DNA of 64,000 nt, taken from assembly GCF_016427605.1 (NCBI RefSeq), contig NZ_JAELXQ010000006.1, positions 62,001-126,000 on the forward strand, written 5' to 3'. A program made the translations under genes and the position numbers. Position 1 is the stretch's first letter. Each line of letters starts with the position of its first letter. This DNA comes from Ochrobactrum sp. Q0168 (GTDB taxonomy: Bacteria; Pseudomonadota; Alphaproteobacteria; Rhizobiales; Rhizobiaceae). This document shows positions 35,263 to 43,901 of the stretch, one piece after another. Under the pieces are notes generated by a model. The model was given only the letters and a program-made list of their open reading frames with translations. It had not been told where the DNA came from and did not search any database.

Positions 35263-36108
35263 ATGACGGTTAGCCTGTTACAGCGCATATTCCATGAAAC
35301 AGACGGAATGGGGGCCGCCGAACGGCGTATCGCCGAATTTGTGAGCACGTCTCCTGGCGAGGTCATTCATATGAGCATGGCCAAATTGTCCGAGCGCTGT
35401 TCGGTCAGTGATCCGACCATCATGCGCTTTTGCCGCCGATTCGGTTTCGATGGCTATCAGGATTTCAAGCTGCATCTGGCACAAAGCCTCGTTCCTTCTG
35501 CACCCTTCGCCTATGAACAGATCATCCCCAATGACGGCATAGAGAATATTGTCCGCAAGACCTGTCGCAATTCCCTCAACGCCATCCAGCGTGCTCTGGA
35601 GGATCTCATTCCCCAGCAGGTTGAACAGGCTGCCCTGCTTTTGCGCGATGCCGCATGGACCGGTATCTACGCCAGCGGTATTTCTGAAGTCACAGCGATT
35701 GATGCCGAACACAAGTTCCAGCGCCTCGGCATGCGGTGTGCGGCGGTCATGGGGCGCAAGAAGCAGTGGATGCATGTCGAAGGTTCGCGACCGCACGAAG
35801 TCGCGCTGATCTTTTCGCAGTCTGGTCACACCAAGCAGATGGTGGAGCTGGCCATTGCAGCAAGAGCAGGGGGCGCGCGTGTCGTGTCGATCACCGCAGC
35901 CGAAAGTCCGCTCGCCCGTGTCACGGACGCGCTGATTGCCGTTCGTCCCTACGATCAGACCGAGTTGATGACACCGCTCGCATCGCGCCTCAATCATCAT
36001 CTCGTCGTCAATATGCTCGTCACGGCAATTGCAGTGTCAAGCGGCAGCGAATTTCCTGATCAACTGCCAGCCCTCGATTCCTGGCTGACAGACAAGATAC
36101 GGGACTAA
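35263..36108 (+). CDS. RpiR-family transcriptional regulator
   Basis: A 281-residue regulator. The N-terminal helix-turn-helix (MAKLSERCSVSDPTIMRFCRRFGFDGYQDFKLHL) is the RpiR type and the C-terminal SIS domain (about 130-260; IYASGISEVTAIDAEHKF, ALIFSQSGHTKQMVELAIAARAGGARVVSITA) senses a phosphosugar. It lies inside the operon it probably controls, 28 nt after the phosphatase gene. Dyads of the form TGTAGTNNNACTA at 31286, 31482 and 37032 are candidate binding sites. The inducer is likely a pentulose phosphate or keto-deoxy sugar phosphate formed by this pathway. Confidence 0.9.
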   Translation: MTVSLLQRIFHETDGMGAAERRIAEFVSTSPGEVIHMSMAKLSERCSVSDPTIMRFCRRFGFDGYQDFKLHLAQSLVPSAPFAYEQIIPNDGIENIVRKTCRNSLNAIQRALEDLIPQQVEQAALLLRDAAWTGIYASGISEVTAIDAEHKFQRLGMRCAAVMGRKKQWMHVEGSRPHEVALIFSQSGHTKQMVELAIAARAGGARVVSITAAESPLARVTDALIAVRPYDQTELMTPLASRLNHHLVVNMLVTAIAVSSGSEFPDQLPALDSWLTDKIRD

Positions 36109-36168
36109 AGATCTAAACAACCGCCGCAGTCGTCCATCACGGCTCCGGCCAATCGGCAGGAAAGACAA

Positions 36169-36873
36169 ATGTCCGCAGAGCAGAATGAAGCCAAGAAAGT
36201 CGCAGGCCGCCGGGTCATTGAAGAATTTGTGCGAGATGGCATGAAGCTTGGCCTTGGATCGGGAACCACCTCGCATTTCTTCGTGCGTGAGCTGGGGAAA
36301 TATGTGGCCGATGGCATGAAGCTGACCTGCACCACAACGTCACGTTCGACAATCGATGTCGCGCGGGAAGTGGGAATCGCCATTACGGATCCAAACGAAA
36401 TTGGCGAGATCGATCTCACCATCGATGGGCCTGACGAGATCGACCGCCAATTCAACATGATCAAGGGCGGTGGCGCGTGCCTCTTGTGGGAAAAGATCAT
36501 CGCCCATGCATCAAAGCAGATGATTACAGTTTGCGATGAAACAAAAATCGTCGACACGCTCGGGGCCTTTCCTCTCCCCGTGGAGGTTGTGCAGTTTGCG
36601 TGGAAACAGACTGAACGGATGGTGAATCGCATTTTGCACGAGCATGGGATTACTGCCCAGATCGCCCGCCGTATGCGTGACGGTCAGCCTGTGGTAACCG
36701 ATAGCGGCCATTTCATCCTTGATTGCAAATGTGGCGCGATCACCAAACCGGCTCCCCTCGAAACTGAACTCAACCGCATACCCGGCGTCGTCGAAAATGG
36801 CCTGTTTACCAGAGAATCCGCCGGTATGGTGGTGGGTTGTTTCGACGGTACCTCCTACGTTAAGATGCGATAA
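36169..36873 (+). CDS. rpiA: Ribose-5-phosphate isomerase A
   Basis: A 234-residue RpiA. GLGSGTTSHFFVRELG (phosphate loop), TIDGPDEIDRQFNMIKGGGACLLWEKI (catalytic Asp/Glu/Lys region) and the VVTDSGHFILDC segment near residue 180 are all conserved. It interconverts ribose 5-phosphate and ribulose 5-phosphate. A dedicated copy in this operon implies that a pentose or pentulose 5-phosphate is formed here and must equilibrate with the pentose phosphate pathway. The ATG follows AGGAAAGAC, 60 nt behind rpiR. The next gene, 197 nt downstream, has its own operator and probably its own promoter. Confidence 0.92.
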   Translation: MSAEQNEAKKVAGRRVIEEFVRDGMKLGLGSGTTSHFFVRELGKYVADGMKLTCTTTSRSTIDVAREVGIAITDPNEIGEIDLTIDGPDEIDRQFNMIKGGGACLLWEKIIAHASKQMITVCDETKIVDTLGAFPLPVEVVQFAWKQTERMVNRILHEHGITAQIARRMRDGQPVVTDSGHFILDCKCGAITKPAPLETELNRIPGVVENGLFTRESAGMVVGCFDGTSYVKMR

Positions 36874-37031
36874 TCTAGTAAAACTTCAAATGGATTGATG
36901 TGGCTGGATCCTATCTGGGCTCCAGATAATACTAATCTGCGCCAAAAATTGGCATAATATGGCGATTCTTCGATCTGGGAGGCGCCGTTTAACCTGAATT
37001 TTTCTGAATCAGCTTGACAAGCTTGCTGCAC

Positions 37032-37046
37032 ATGTAGTGAAACTAT
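37032..37046. promoter_or_regulatory. RpiR/HexR-like operator 3, before the ABC importer
   Basis: ATGTAGTGAAACTAT differs from operator 1 at a single position in 15. TTGACA at 37014-37019 is a good -35 candidate and the site would cover the matching -10 area, suggesting repression of the transporter operon. Confidence 0.6.
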
Positions 37047-37070
37047 ATAAACGCACTTTGGGAGGTGAAT

Positions 37071-38153
37071 ATGGGTATCGATCTTAAAATCAACCGGCGC
37101 CACGTTCTGGTAGGGGGGCTCGCACTTGGAGCGGCGGCATTTGCCGGCCGCGAGGCATTCGCGCAAGACCGCATCTTTCTGCCGTTCAGCAACAAAAGTC
37201 TTGACTACTATTTTTTCGTTATCGAGGAAGAGGCGGTAAAGCGTGCTGTCGAAAGCCGCAAATGGTCGTTCCAGGCAACCAATGCCAATTTCGACAATAC
37301 AAAGCAGCTCGAACAATGGCAGAGCCTGATGCTGTCCCAGCCTGTCGGTCTGGTTGCCGATCCGATTGATAGCCAGGCGATCGTGAGCGCGATCCGCCGC
37401 TACAATCAGAAAAAGATACCCGTCGCCATCATCGATACGCCTGCAGATGGCGGGGATGTCGCCATCACCGTTAGCTTCGACAACTATCAGGGCGGTGTCA
37501 TGGCCGCACGCGAGATCATCGACCGGTTGACCAAAAAGCACGGTAGCCCGCGCGGCAAGGTCCTCAATTGCTATGGAGCACTTGCGAGCGTCGCCTGGCG
37601 TCAACGCAAGGAAGGAATGGACGACGAATTCGCCAAGTATCCTGACATAACCTATATCAGCCGACCCACCGAAGGTCAGCTTGATCAAATGCTTTCCGTA
37701 ACGTTGTCGACGCTTTCCGAACATCCCGATCTTGATGCCGTTCATGCTCCCAGCGACTCGCCCGCACGCGGCATCACAACTGCCCTGCAGCAAAAGAATC
37801 GCTGGAAAAAGGTCGGTGAGGAAGGCCACGTGATTTTCGTCACCATCGATGGCGAGCCGGTTGCAGTCAGAGGCATTCAGGACGGTTACATGGACGCCTG
37901 CGTATCACAAGACCCTATTGCCTATGGTGAGATTGCCGTGGAACTCTTGGAAAAGCACGCAATGAAGGGCGAGGAAGTGCCGCTTGGCGCGTATGAAAAT
38001 AAGAAATATTTTTGGGAGAAGGGCGAGATCGTCAAGGGTGATACCGGTCCAACCCTCATCATTCCACCTTTCGTCATCAATGGCGACAATGCTGCCGACA
38101 AGCGCCACTGGGGCTACGTCGCAGAAAAGGAATGGGGCGTTCCTTATACCTGA
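37071..38153 (+). CDS. Periplasmic sugar-binding protein of an ABC importer
   Basis: A 360-residue solute-binding protein of the ribose/galactose-type (periplasmic-binding-protein-like I) fold. The N-terminus has a twin-arginine-like signal (NRRHVLVGGLALGAAAF) with a probable cleavage after EAFA. Family features include GLVADPIDSQAIVSAIRRYNQKKIPVAIIDTP and DNYQGGVMAAREIIDRL. ATG 37071 follows GGGAGGTG; the GTG at 37065 is in frame but sits in the ribosome site. The Tat-type signal suggests export in folded form. A hairpin follows the stop, which would raise expression relative to the ATPase and permease. Confidence 0.88.
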   Translation: MGIDLKINRRHVLVGGLALGAAAFAGREAFAQDRIFLPFSNKSLDYYFFVIEEEAVKRAVESRKWSFQATNANFDNTKQLEQWQSLMLSQPVGLVADPIDSQAIVSAIRRYNQKKIPVAIIDTPADGGDVAITVSFDNYQGGVMAAREIIDRLTKKHGSPRGKVLNCYGALASVAWRQRKEGMDDEFAKYPDITYISRPTEGQLDQMLSVTLSTLSEHPDLDAVHAPSDSPARGITTALQQKNRWKKVGEEGHVIFVTIDGEPVAVRGIQDGYMDACVSQDPIAYGEIAVELLEKHAMKGEEVPLGAYENKKYFWEKGEIVKGDTGPTLIIPPFVINGDNAADKRHWGYVAEKEWGVPYT

Positions 38154-38162
38154 TCGTGACAT

Positions 38163-38193
38163 ACGACGCCCGCGCAACAAGGGTGGGCGTCGT
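38163..38193 (+). terminator. Post-binding-protein hairpin (attenuator/mRNA stabiliser)
   Basis: ACGACGCCC (38163-38171) pairs perfectly with GGGCGTCGT (38185-38193), followed by TTTC. It lies 9 nt after the binding-protein stop and before the ATPase gene, so it probably limits read-through or protects the upstream mRNA. Confidence 0.6.
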
Positions 38194-38237
38194 TTCGCAT
38201 GTGATTGGCGTGCGGTCGCAGGCGGCGGAGGAGTATC

Positions 38238-39764
38238 ATGACAAATATCCAGACAAATGGGCGCGAAAAGGATGCTGGCAAAAGCAACATTGCCTTGCGT
38301 GTCGACAACGTTATCAAACGATACGGAACCTTTACGGCGTTGCGCTCCGTTAGCCTCGATATTAATCGCGGCAGTATCCACGGACTGCTCGGCGAAAACG
38401 GCGCCGGCAAAAGCACGCTAGTTGGTATCATCTCTGGGCAGCGCGCACCCAGCAGCGGAACGATCTATCTTGATGATAAACCGGTGCAGGGCGCAGACGT
38501 TAAGGCCATGGAAGAAGCCGGCGTGTTTCTGGTCACGCAAGAGCCTATGATTATCGATCACATCTCTGCCGCCGAGAATCTGATGCTAGGCATTTGGCCT
38601 TCCCGAGGCGGCTTTGTGCGTTGGAAGAAGCTGAAGACAGATGCCGCACGAATGTTGAAAGATTCGGGAATTGATCCAGCCGTCAATGCCGGCAGGCTCA
38701 ACGCCGTTGCAAGACGCAAGCTCAATATCCTGCGCGCCATGTTCTCAGGCGGTAAAGTCATTATCCTCGATGAACCGACGGCCGCCCTTACCGTTCCCGA
38801 CCGCAGGCAACTGTTCGATTTCATGCGTCAGTTGAAGAGCGAAGGCGTCACCTTCATTTTCATATCGCATTATAATGACGAGATTCTTGAAATCTGCGAT
38901 GCGGTTTCCGTCCTGCGCGACGGCTTTCTTGCCGGTGGCAGCCAGGATGTGCAGGCGATGACGTCCGAGCAACTATCCGAACTGGTGCTCGGGCGCGGCC
39001 TCGACCTGTTTCAGCGCGAGCGCAAAATCTTCGGTTCTCAAACGCCGGCAATCAGTCTGCGCGGTGTTATCGCCCATCATGTCGATCTCGATGAACTTGA
39101 TATCCGGCCAGGCGAGATCGTTGGTTTTACCGGCTTGCCAGGTGCCGGCGCAAAAGAACTTGCGCGGGCGATATTCGGCCTCAACCGTGCGAAGGCTGGA
39201 ACGATCAGTTTTGACGGTGGACCACAGGAAAGTCTACCGCAGCATCCAAAGGCAGCTTTCAGCAAGGGTGTCGCCTATCTGTCCGACGATCGGCGAAAGG
39301 ATGGCGTTGTTGGCCATTTATCGATCGCTGAAAACATCGCACTTTCCTCACTCGATCGGCGTGCGTTCCTGGGTTTTGTCAAACGCGACCAGGAAGCGCG
39401 TCTTTGCGGCGGATATTTCTCCAGTATGGGTATCAAGGCGCAAAGCGCTGCCGCAGCAGTGGATACGTTGAGCGGTGGTAACCAGCAGAAAGTATGCCTC
39501 GGTCGTGTTCTTGCGACACAACCAAGGCTTCTTATCCTCGACGAGCCGACACGTGGTATCGATGTCGGCGTCAAGCAGGACGTTTTGCGCATCATCGATG
39601 AACTCAGCAACAAGGGCGTCAGCGTTATCATTGTCTCGACCGATACGGACGAATTGGTGCGCGCAGTCGACCGTGTCTGCGTATTCCGCCAAGGCTCCAT
39701 CGAGGAGATCGTGATCGGCGACGACATCACCACCGACAATCTGCGCCGCCTTTCACAGGCGTGA
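38238..39764 (+). CDS. Sugar ABC importer ATPase with two nucleotide-binding domains
   Basis: A 508-residue RbsA/XylG-type protein. In domain 1, Walker A is GENGAGKST (52-60) and Walker B VIILDEPTAAL, but the expected LSGGQ-type signature is replaced by LNAVARRKLNI. In domain 2 the P-loop is the usual degenerate form (GLPGAGAKEL), with an intact DTLSGGNQQKV signature and LLILDEPTRGID. Sugar importers of this class often have one weak ATP site; here each domain has one degenerate element. ATG 38238 follows GGAGGAG. It lies between the binding-protein and permease genes of the same transporter. Confidence 0.88.
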   Translation: MTNIQTNGREKDAGKSNIALRVDNVIKRYGTFTALRSVSLDINRGSIHGLLGENGAGKSTLVGIISGQRAPSSGTIYLDDKPVQGADVKAMEEAGVFLVTQEPMIIDHISAAENLMLGIWPSRGGFVRWKKLKTDAARMLKDSGIDPAVNAGRLNAVARRKLNILRAMFSGGKVIILDEPTAALTVPDRRQLFDFMRQLKSEGVTFIFISHYNDEILEICDAVSVLRDGFLAGGSQDVQAMTSEQLSELVLGRGLDLFQRERKIFGSQTPAISLRGVIAHHVDLDELDIRPGEIVGFTGLPGAGAKELARAIFGLNRAKAGTISFDGGPQESLPQHPKAAFSKGVAYLSDDRRKDGVVGHLSIAENIALSSLDRRAFLGFVKRDQEARLCGGYFSSMGIKAQSAAAAVDTLSGGNQQKVCLGRVLATQPRLLILDEPTRGIDVGVKQDVLRIIDELSNKGVSVIIVSTDTDELVRAVDRVCVFRQGSIEEIVIGDDITTDNLRRLSQA

Positions 39765-39792
39765 GCGCAACATCGGTAAAGGAATAAGAGAA

Positions 39793-40791
39793 ATGAGCAC
39801 TGTCATGACAGCCACTGCGGCCAAAGAGGTCAAACCTAACGAAAAAGCGACACATAAAATCGTCGGCTGGATTCTGCACAATGTGGTGTGGATCTGGCTG
39901 GTGGCGCTAGTCCTCGGTTTCGGGCTGTTCAATGAGTTCTTTCTGACCGTGATGAACATGCAAAACATCACGGTGCAGGCGACGGTTCTCGGAATGCTGG
40001 GACTGGCCGTAGCCCTCCCGCTGCTCGTGGCGGAGATTGACCTGTCGATCCCGGCTAATCTCGGATTTTCGTCGGCAATTGGAGCACTGGCCTATTCCAA
40101 TCTCGGAATGCCCTGGTTTCCCGCTATGCTGGTTGGTGTCGCGGTTGCAACGCTCATTGGCTTCTTCAATGGCCTTTGTATCACCAAGCTGCGAATGGTC
40201 TCGCTCATCCAGACGCTATCGATGATGATCATCCTGCAAGGCGCGCTCCTGGCGCTGACGCAAGGCAAGACCCTGACAAATCTGTCCGACGGATATGTCT
40301 GGATCGGTCAGGCATCGGTTGCCGGATGGCCCGTTATGCCGTTGATTTTCGTTGTCGCTCTGATCGCGATCGGCGTCCTGCTACGCATGACCATTCTTGG
40401 ACGCTCCATCTACGCAGTTGGCGGTAACCCGCAGGCATCCAGTTCCGCAGGTATTCGCGTGGACCGTATCAAGATTATTGCCTATACGATCTCCGGCTTC
40501 CTAGCAGGTGTGGCTGGATTCCTACTTGCCTCGTGGCAGATGGCGATCACTTCGAACCAGGGCTCCAGCTATCTTCTTTATGCAATCGCAGCACCGATCA
40601 TCGGTGGCGTCAGCGTTTTCGGCGGACGGGGAAACGTGGTTGGGATTCTTGGCGGCGTTCTGCTTCTTACCGTCATTCAGGTCGGACTGGCGATCATCAA
40701 TATACCCTCCTTTTATGTCGGCATGATTGGCGGCTTCATGATCTTTATCGCTGTTGCCATCGATGCAATCAGGGTGCGCTACTTCGCTTGA
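39793..40791 (+). CDS. Sugar ABC importer permease (RbsC/XylH type)
   Basis: A 332-residue inner-membrane permease with about nine to ten hydrophobic segments. The cytoplasmic coupling loop is AVGGNPQASSSAGIRVDRIKI, typical of ribose/xylose-type permeases (EAA-like motif). The C-terminal segment GGVSVFGGRGNVVGILGGVLLLTVIQVGL is conserved in this family. It follows the ATPase gene by 28 nt and completes a three-gene importer. The ligand is probably a pentose, pentulose or related polyol given the flanking enzymes. Confidence 0.9.
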   Translation: MSTVMTATAAKEVKPNEKATHKIVGWILHNVVWIWLVALVLGFGLFNEFFLTVMNMQNITVQATVLGMLGLAVALPLLVAEIDLSIPANLGFSSAIGALAYSNLGMPWFPAMLVGVAVATLIGFFNGLCITKLRMVSLIQTLSMMIILQGALLALTQGKTLTNLSDGYVWIGQASVAGWPVMPLIFVVALIAIGVLLRMTILGRSIYAVGGNPQASSSAGIRVDRIKIIAYTISGFLAGVAGFLLASWQMAITSNQGSSYLLYAIAAPIIGGVSVFGGRGNVVGILGGVLLLTVIQVGLAIINIPSFYVGMIGGFMIFIAVAIDAIRVRYFA

Positions 40792-40826
40792 CCGGCCTCG
40801 ATACTGCCTGCAGGAACTAAACAAAC

Positions 40827-42533
40827 ATGCCTGATCTCGTCGCAAAACTCCGCCATATCGTCGGTCGTCGCCATGTCTTGATCGGCGATACGCAAACTCG
40901 GCGCTTTCGCCAGGGATATCGGTATGGTGGAGGCAAGGCTCTTGCAGTCGTGCGTCCGGGCACGCTTCTGGAGATGTGGCATGTGCTTGAAGCATGCCAC
41001 AAGGCGGGAACGATTATCATTTGTCAGGCCGCAAATACCGGACTGACCGGCGGTTCCACGCCGGTACCGGAAGGCTACGATCGGCAAGTTGTCATCATCA
41101 ATACGATGCGCCTGCGCCGCCTTGATCTTATCGCCGAGGGCGCGCAAGTCATTTCGCAACCCGGCGTCACTCTTGATCAGCTTGAAAAGTCACTACGTCC
41201 CATCGGAAGAGAGCCGCATTCGGTGATCGGCTCTAGTTGTATTGGTGCTTCAGTTACTGGTGGAATATGCAATAATTCCGGCGGATCACTGATAAGACGT
41301 GGACCAGCCTATACACAGCTTGCCCTGTTCGCCCGAATTGATACCAATGGCGATTTAAAACTCGTCAATCATCTTGGTATTGATCTGGGGAAGACAGCTG
41401 AGGAAATACTGAGCAGACTGGATAAAGGTGAGATTCCCGCTGCCAACGTAGACCAGTCTTCGAATCTTTGTGCCTCGGATCACAAATATTGCAATCATGT
41501 GCGCGATATTTCGGCCACCACGCCGGCACGTTACAATGCCGATCCACGTAGGCTCTATGAGGCCTCGGGATCGGCGGGCAAGCTTGCAGTATTTGCATTG
41601 CGCATCGACACATTCCAAGCCGACGACAAGACACAGGTTTTCTACATCGGTTCCAACGATCCAGGAGAATTGGAAAGCATTCGTCGCGATATGCTTTCAA
41701 CCTTTGAAAATCTCCCCGTCGCGGGCGAATATATGCATCGCTCAGCTTATGATCTGTCACGACGCTACGGCAAGGACCTCTTCCTATTCCTTCAAGCTTT
41801 TGGCACAGACAAGATCCCCTTGGCTTTCGGCATCAAAAGTCGTTTTGACGGCATAACAGAAAAGCTTTGTCTCGGCAGCGCAATCAGCGATCGCCTCTTG
41901 CAATTCGTAACCGGTCTGTTACCCGATCATCTGCCAACCAGGCTCAACAGTTTCCGAGATGGTTACGAACATCATCTGCTTTTGAAAATGGGAAACGAGG
42001 GTATCGATGAAGCGCGCCGCTATCTGGCCGAACGATTTCCAACCTCACATGGAAATTACTTTGAGTGCACCGACGAAGAAGGCAAGGCGGCTTTCCTCAA
42101 TCGGTTTGCTGTCGGCGGGTCGGTAGTTCGGTATCGCGCTGTTCATGCAAAGACAGTGGAAGATATCGTAGCCCTCGATATTGCCTTGCCGCGCAACGCG
42201 CTCGACTGGTTCGAACGTCTGCCTGCCGAAATCGAAAAGAAAATCGATGTCACCATGTACTGCGGCCACTTCTTCTGCCACGTTCTGCATCAAGAATATC
42301 TGGTCAAGAAGGGGCAGGATTGCGAGGCTTTGAAAAAGGACATTCTTGCCCTGCTGGAGCAACGCGGAGCGAAGTACCCCGCTGAACATAATGTGGGGCA
42401 TGTGTATGAGGCTGAGGAATGCCTCAAGCAGTTTTATCGGGACCTGGACCCCACCAACGCCTTCAATCCGGGGATAGGCCAAACAAGCCGTCTCTTAAAT
42501 TGGCAGGAAGCCGGACATCATTCGCACTGTTAG
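40827..42533 (+). CDS. dld: Quinone-dependent D-lactate dehydrogenase (Dld type)
   Basis: A 568-residue FAD-linked membrane-associated oxidase of the E. coli Dld type, whose usual length is about 570. The FAD-binding PCMH part contains ANTGLTGGSTPVPEG and SVIGSSCIGASVTGGICNNSGG. The C-terminal cap holds YCGHFFCHVLHQEYLVKKG and the closing AEHNVGHVYEAEECLKQFYRDLDPTNAFNPGIG. It oxidises D-lactate, and in related enzymes other 2-hydroxy acids, to the keto acid and passes electrons to quinone. Position 35 nt after the permease ties it to the sugar operon. A 2-hydroxy acid (lactate, glycolate or 2-hydroxyglutarate) is therefore a likely by-product of this pathway. Confidence 0.9.
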   Translation: MPDLVAKLRHIVGRRHVLIGDTQTRRFRQGYRYGGGKALAVVRPGTLLEMWHVLEACHKAGTIIICQAANTGLTGGSTPVPEGYDRQVVIINTMRLRRLDLIAEGAQVISQPGVTLDQLEKSLRPIGREPHSVIGSSCIGASVTGGICNNSGGSLIRRGPAYTQLALFARIDTNGDLKLVNHLGIDLGKTAEEILSRLDKGEIPAANVDQSSNLCASDHKYCNHVRDISATTPARYNADPRRLYEASGSAGKLAVFALRIDTFQADDKTQVFYIGSNDPGELESIRRDMLSTFENLPVAGEYMHRSAYDLSRRYGKDLFLFLQAFGTDKIPLAFGIKSRFDGITEKLCLGSAISDRLLQFVTGLLPDHLPTRLNSFRDGYEHHLLLKMGNEGIDEARRYLAERFPTSHGNYFECTDEEGKAAFLNRFAVGGSVVRYRAVHAKTVEDIVALDIALPRNALDWFERLPAEIEKKIDVTMYCGHFFCHVLHQEYLVKKGQDCEALKKDILALLEQRGAKYPAEHNVGHVYEAEECLKQFYRDLDPTNAFNPGIGQTSRLLNWQEAGHHSHC

Positions 42534-42857
42534 TCAGTTTGTTGAATGAAACGGTAAATCCGTGCTAATTTGTCGAATGCTTTCCTTTAAGAAAAGCAAA
42601 TTCCTGATGCGGCTATTTTCGGCCTCACAACACCTATCTTTAAGCGAAGGATGCAATGCGACGTCTCATGCTGTCTAGACGATCGGCGGTCGCTGGAGAA
42701 TAGTAGCATTTTTGCAGTCGAAGTATGACTGCGTGCCCATCACAGTTAAACGAACAGGAGAATTCGTTACGATTCTTGACTGGCAATCACATGGGTGGCC
42801 CCATCACCCGCAATGAGTGTTCTCAAGTTCTATACTAACTCTCATGGAAGACTGTCA
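42534..42857. other. Intergenic interval between the two catabolic loci
   Basis: I see no gene and no clear terminator in these 324 nt. The sequence is AT-richer than its surroundings. It separates the end of dld from the convergent LysR gene and may mark a junction between loci. Confidence 0.5.
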
Positions 42858-43787
42858 TCAGTGAGTTGGATTCCAATCTTGTTGTTGCAGCCATTTGCAG
42901 AAGGCTGCAATGGCGGCGACCCGCAGATGCGCCTTCGGGAAGACAAGATAAAAGCCTGGCACTTTTGCTTCCGGCATGGTGGTCATGATCTCACGCCCGA
43001 ACGGCGCGACGAGACGCCCAAGCTTGAGGTCTTCGTCCGCATCGGCGATGGAGAGCAGCCCGACGCCCAGGCCCGCCACGGTGGCGCGGCGCATGGTGGC
43101 GGCATCCTGCAGGCGCATATTGCCTGCCGCCGGATCGAACGCGACGCCCATATGCGCCAGAATATCGGCCCAAAGGTTGCTCGATAGCACGGGATGCAGC
43201 AGCGTCATAGTGAGAAGATCGGCGGGTGACGCGATCTGGCGCGCCAGATCGGGCGTGCAGCAGATCACCTTCACGTCGCGGGTCAGGAGCTGGGTCTCAT
43301 AGTTTTTCCAGCTGCCCTGAACATCGCCTGCAAAGCCCCATTGTAAGGCGACATCCACATCGTCGCGGGCAAAATCCGGCAACTCCACCATGGTTGTCAG
43401 GCGCAGATCGGCGCCCGGAACAATGTCGCGAAAGCCGCCCAGCTTTTCCAGCAGATAGCGTGTCGCAAAATAGGGGCTGGCATTGATGTTGATCCGGTCG
43501 CGCTGGCCGGTCTTGCTGATGCGGCGGATACCTTCGGCAAATTCGGCAAAGCCGGACTGGACATAATGACCGAGCAGAATGGCATTCTCGGTCGGTTCGA
43601 CCGTGCGCCCCTTTCGCTCAAAGAGCTGAACGCCGCTCGTTTCTTCAAGCTGCCTGATCTGCTGGCTGACGGCTTGCGGGCTGACCAGAAGGTCGTCGGC
43701 GGCGCTGCGAAAACTGCGATGGCGCATCACCGCGTGAAACACACGCAGCGCATTCAGAGGGGGCAGTCTGATAGTCCGCTCGCTCAT
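42858..43787 (-). CDS. LysR-family transcriptional regulator (GcvA type)
   Basis: A 309-residue LTTR. The N-terminal winged helix (LPPLNALRVFHAVMRHRSFRSAADDLLVSPQAVSQQIRQLEETSGVQLFERKGRTV) is GcvA-like, and the C-terminal periplasmic-binding-like domain follows from about residue 95. It lies downstream of hyuB in the same orientation, with a terminator between (43853-43889), so it is likely transcribed on its own from the gap at 43788-43852 or by read-through. Most LTTRs act on an adjacent promoter; its target here could be the hyu-SDR operon. The co-inducer is unknown. Confidence 0.88.
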   Translation of the reverse strand: MSERTIRLPPLNALRVFHAVMRHRSFRSAADDLLVSPQAVSQQIRQLEETSGVQLFERKGRTVEPTENAILLGHYVQSGFAEFAEGIRRISKTGQRDRININASPYFATRYLLEKLGGFRDIVPGADLRLTTMVELPDFARDDVDVALQWGFAGDVQGSWKNYETQLLTRDVKVICCTPDLARQIASPADLLTMTLLHPVLSSNLWADILAHMGVAFDPAAGNMRLQDAATMRRATVAGLGVGLLSIADADEDLKLGRLVAPFGREIMTTMPEAKVPGFYLVFPKAHLRVAAIAAFCKWLQQQDWNPTH

Positions 43788-43852
43788 TTTGCTCCATCAT
43801 GAACGCCAACTGGTCGTCTCTTCGCTTTTGCTGGAAACGCTATTTTCTATGT

Positions 43853-43889
43853 CATCGGCCCGAAGATCAGAACTGATTTCGGGCCGATG
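43853..43889 (-). terminator. Hairpin terminator after hyuB
   Basis: CATCGGCCCGAA (43853-43864) pairs perfectly with TTCGGGCCGATG (43878-43889), a 12-bp stem. It lies 12 nt downstream of the hyuB stop and separates it from the LysR gene. Confidence 0.75.
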
Positions 43890-43901
43890 TTGCATTTTAT
43901 G

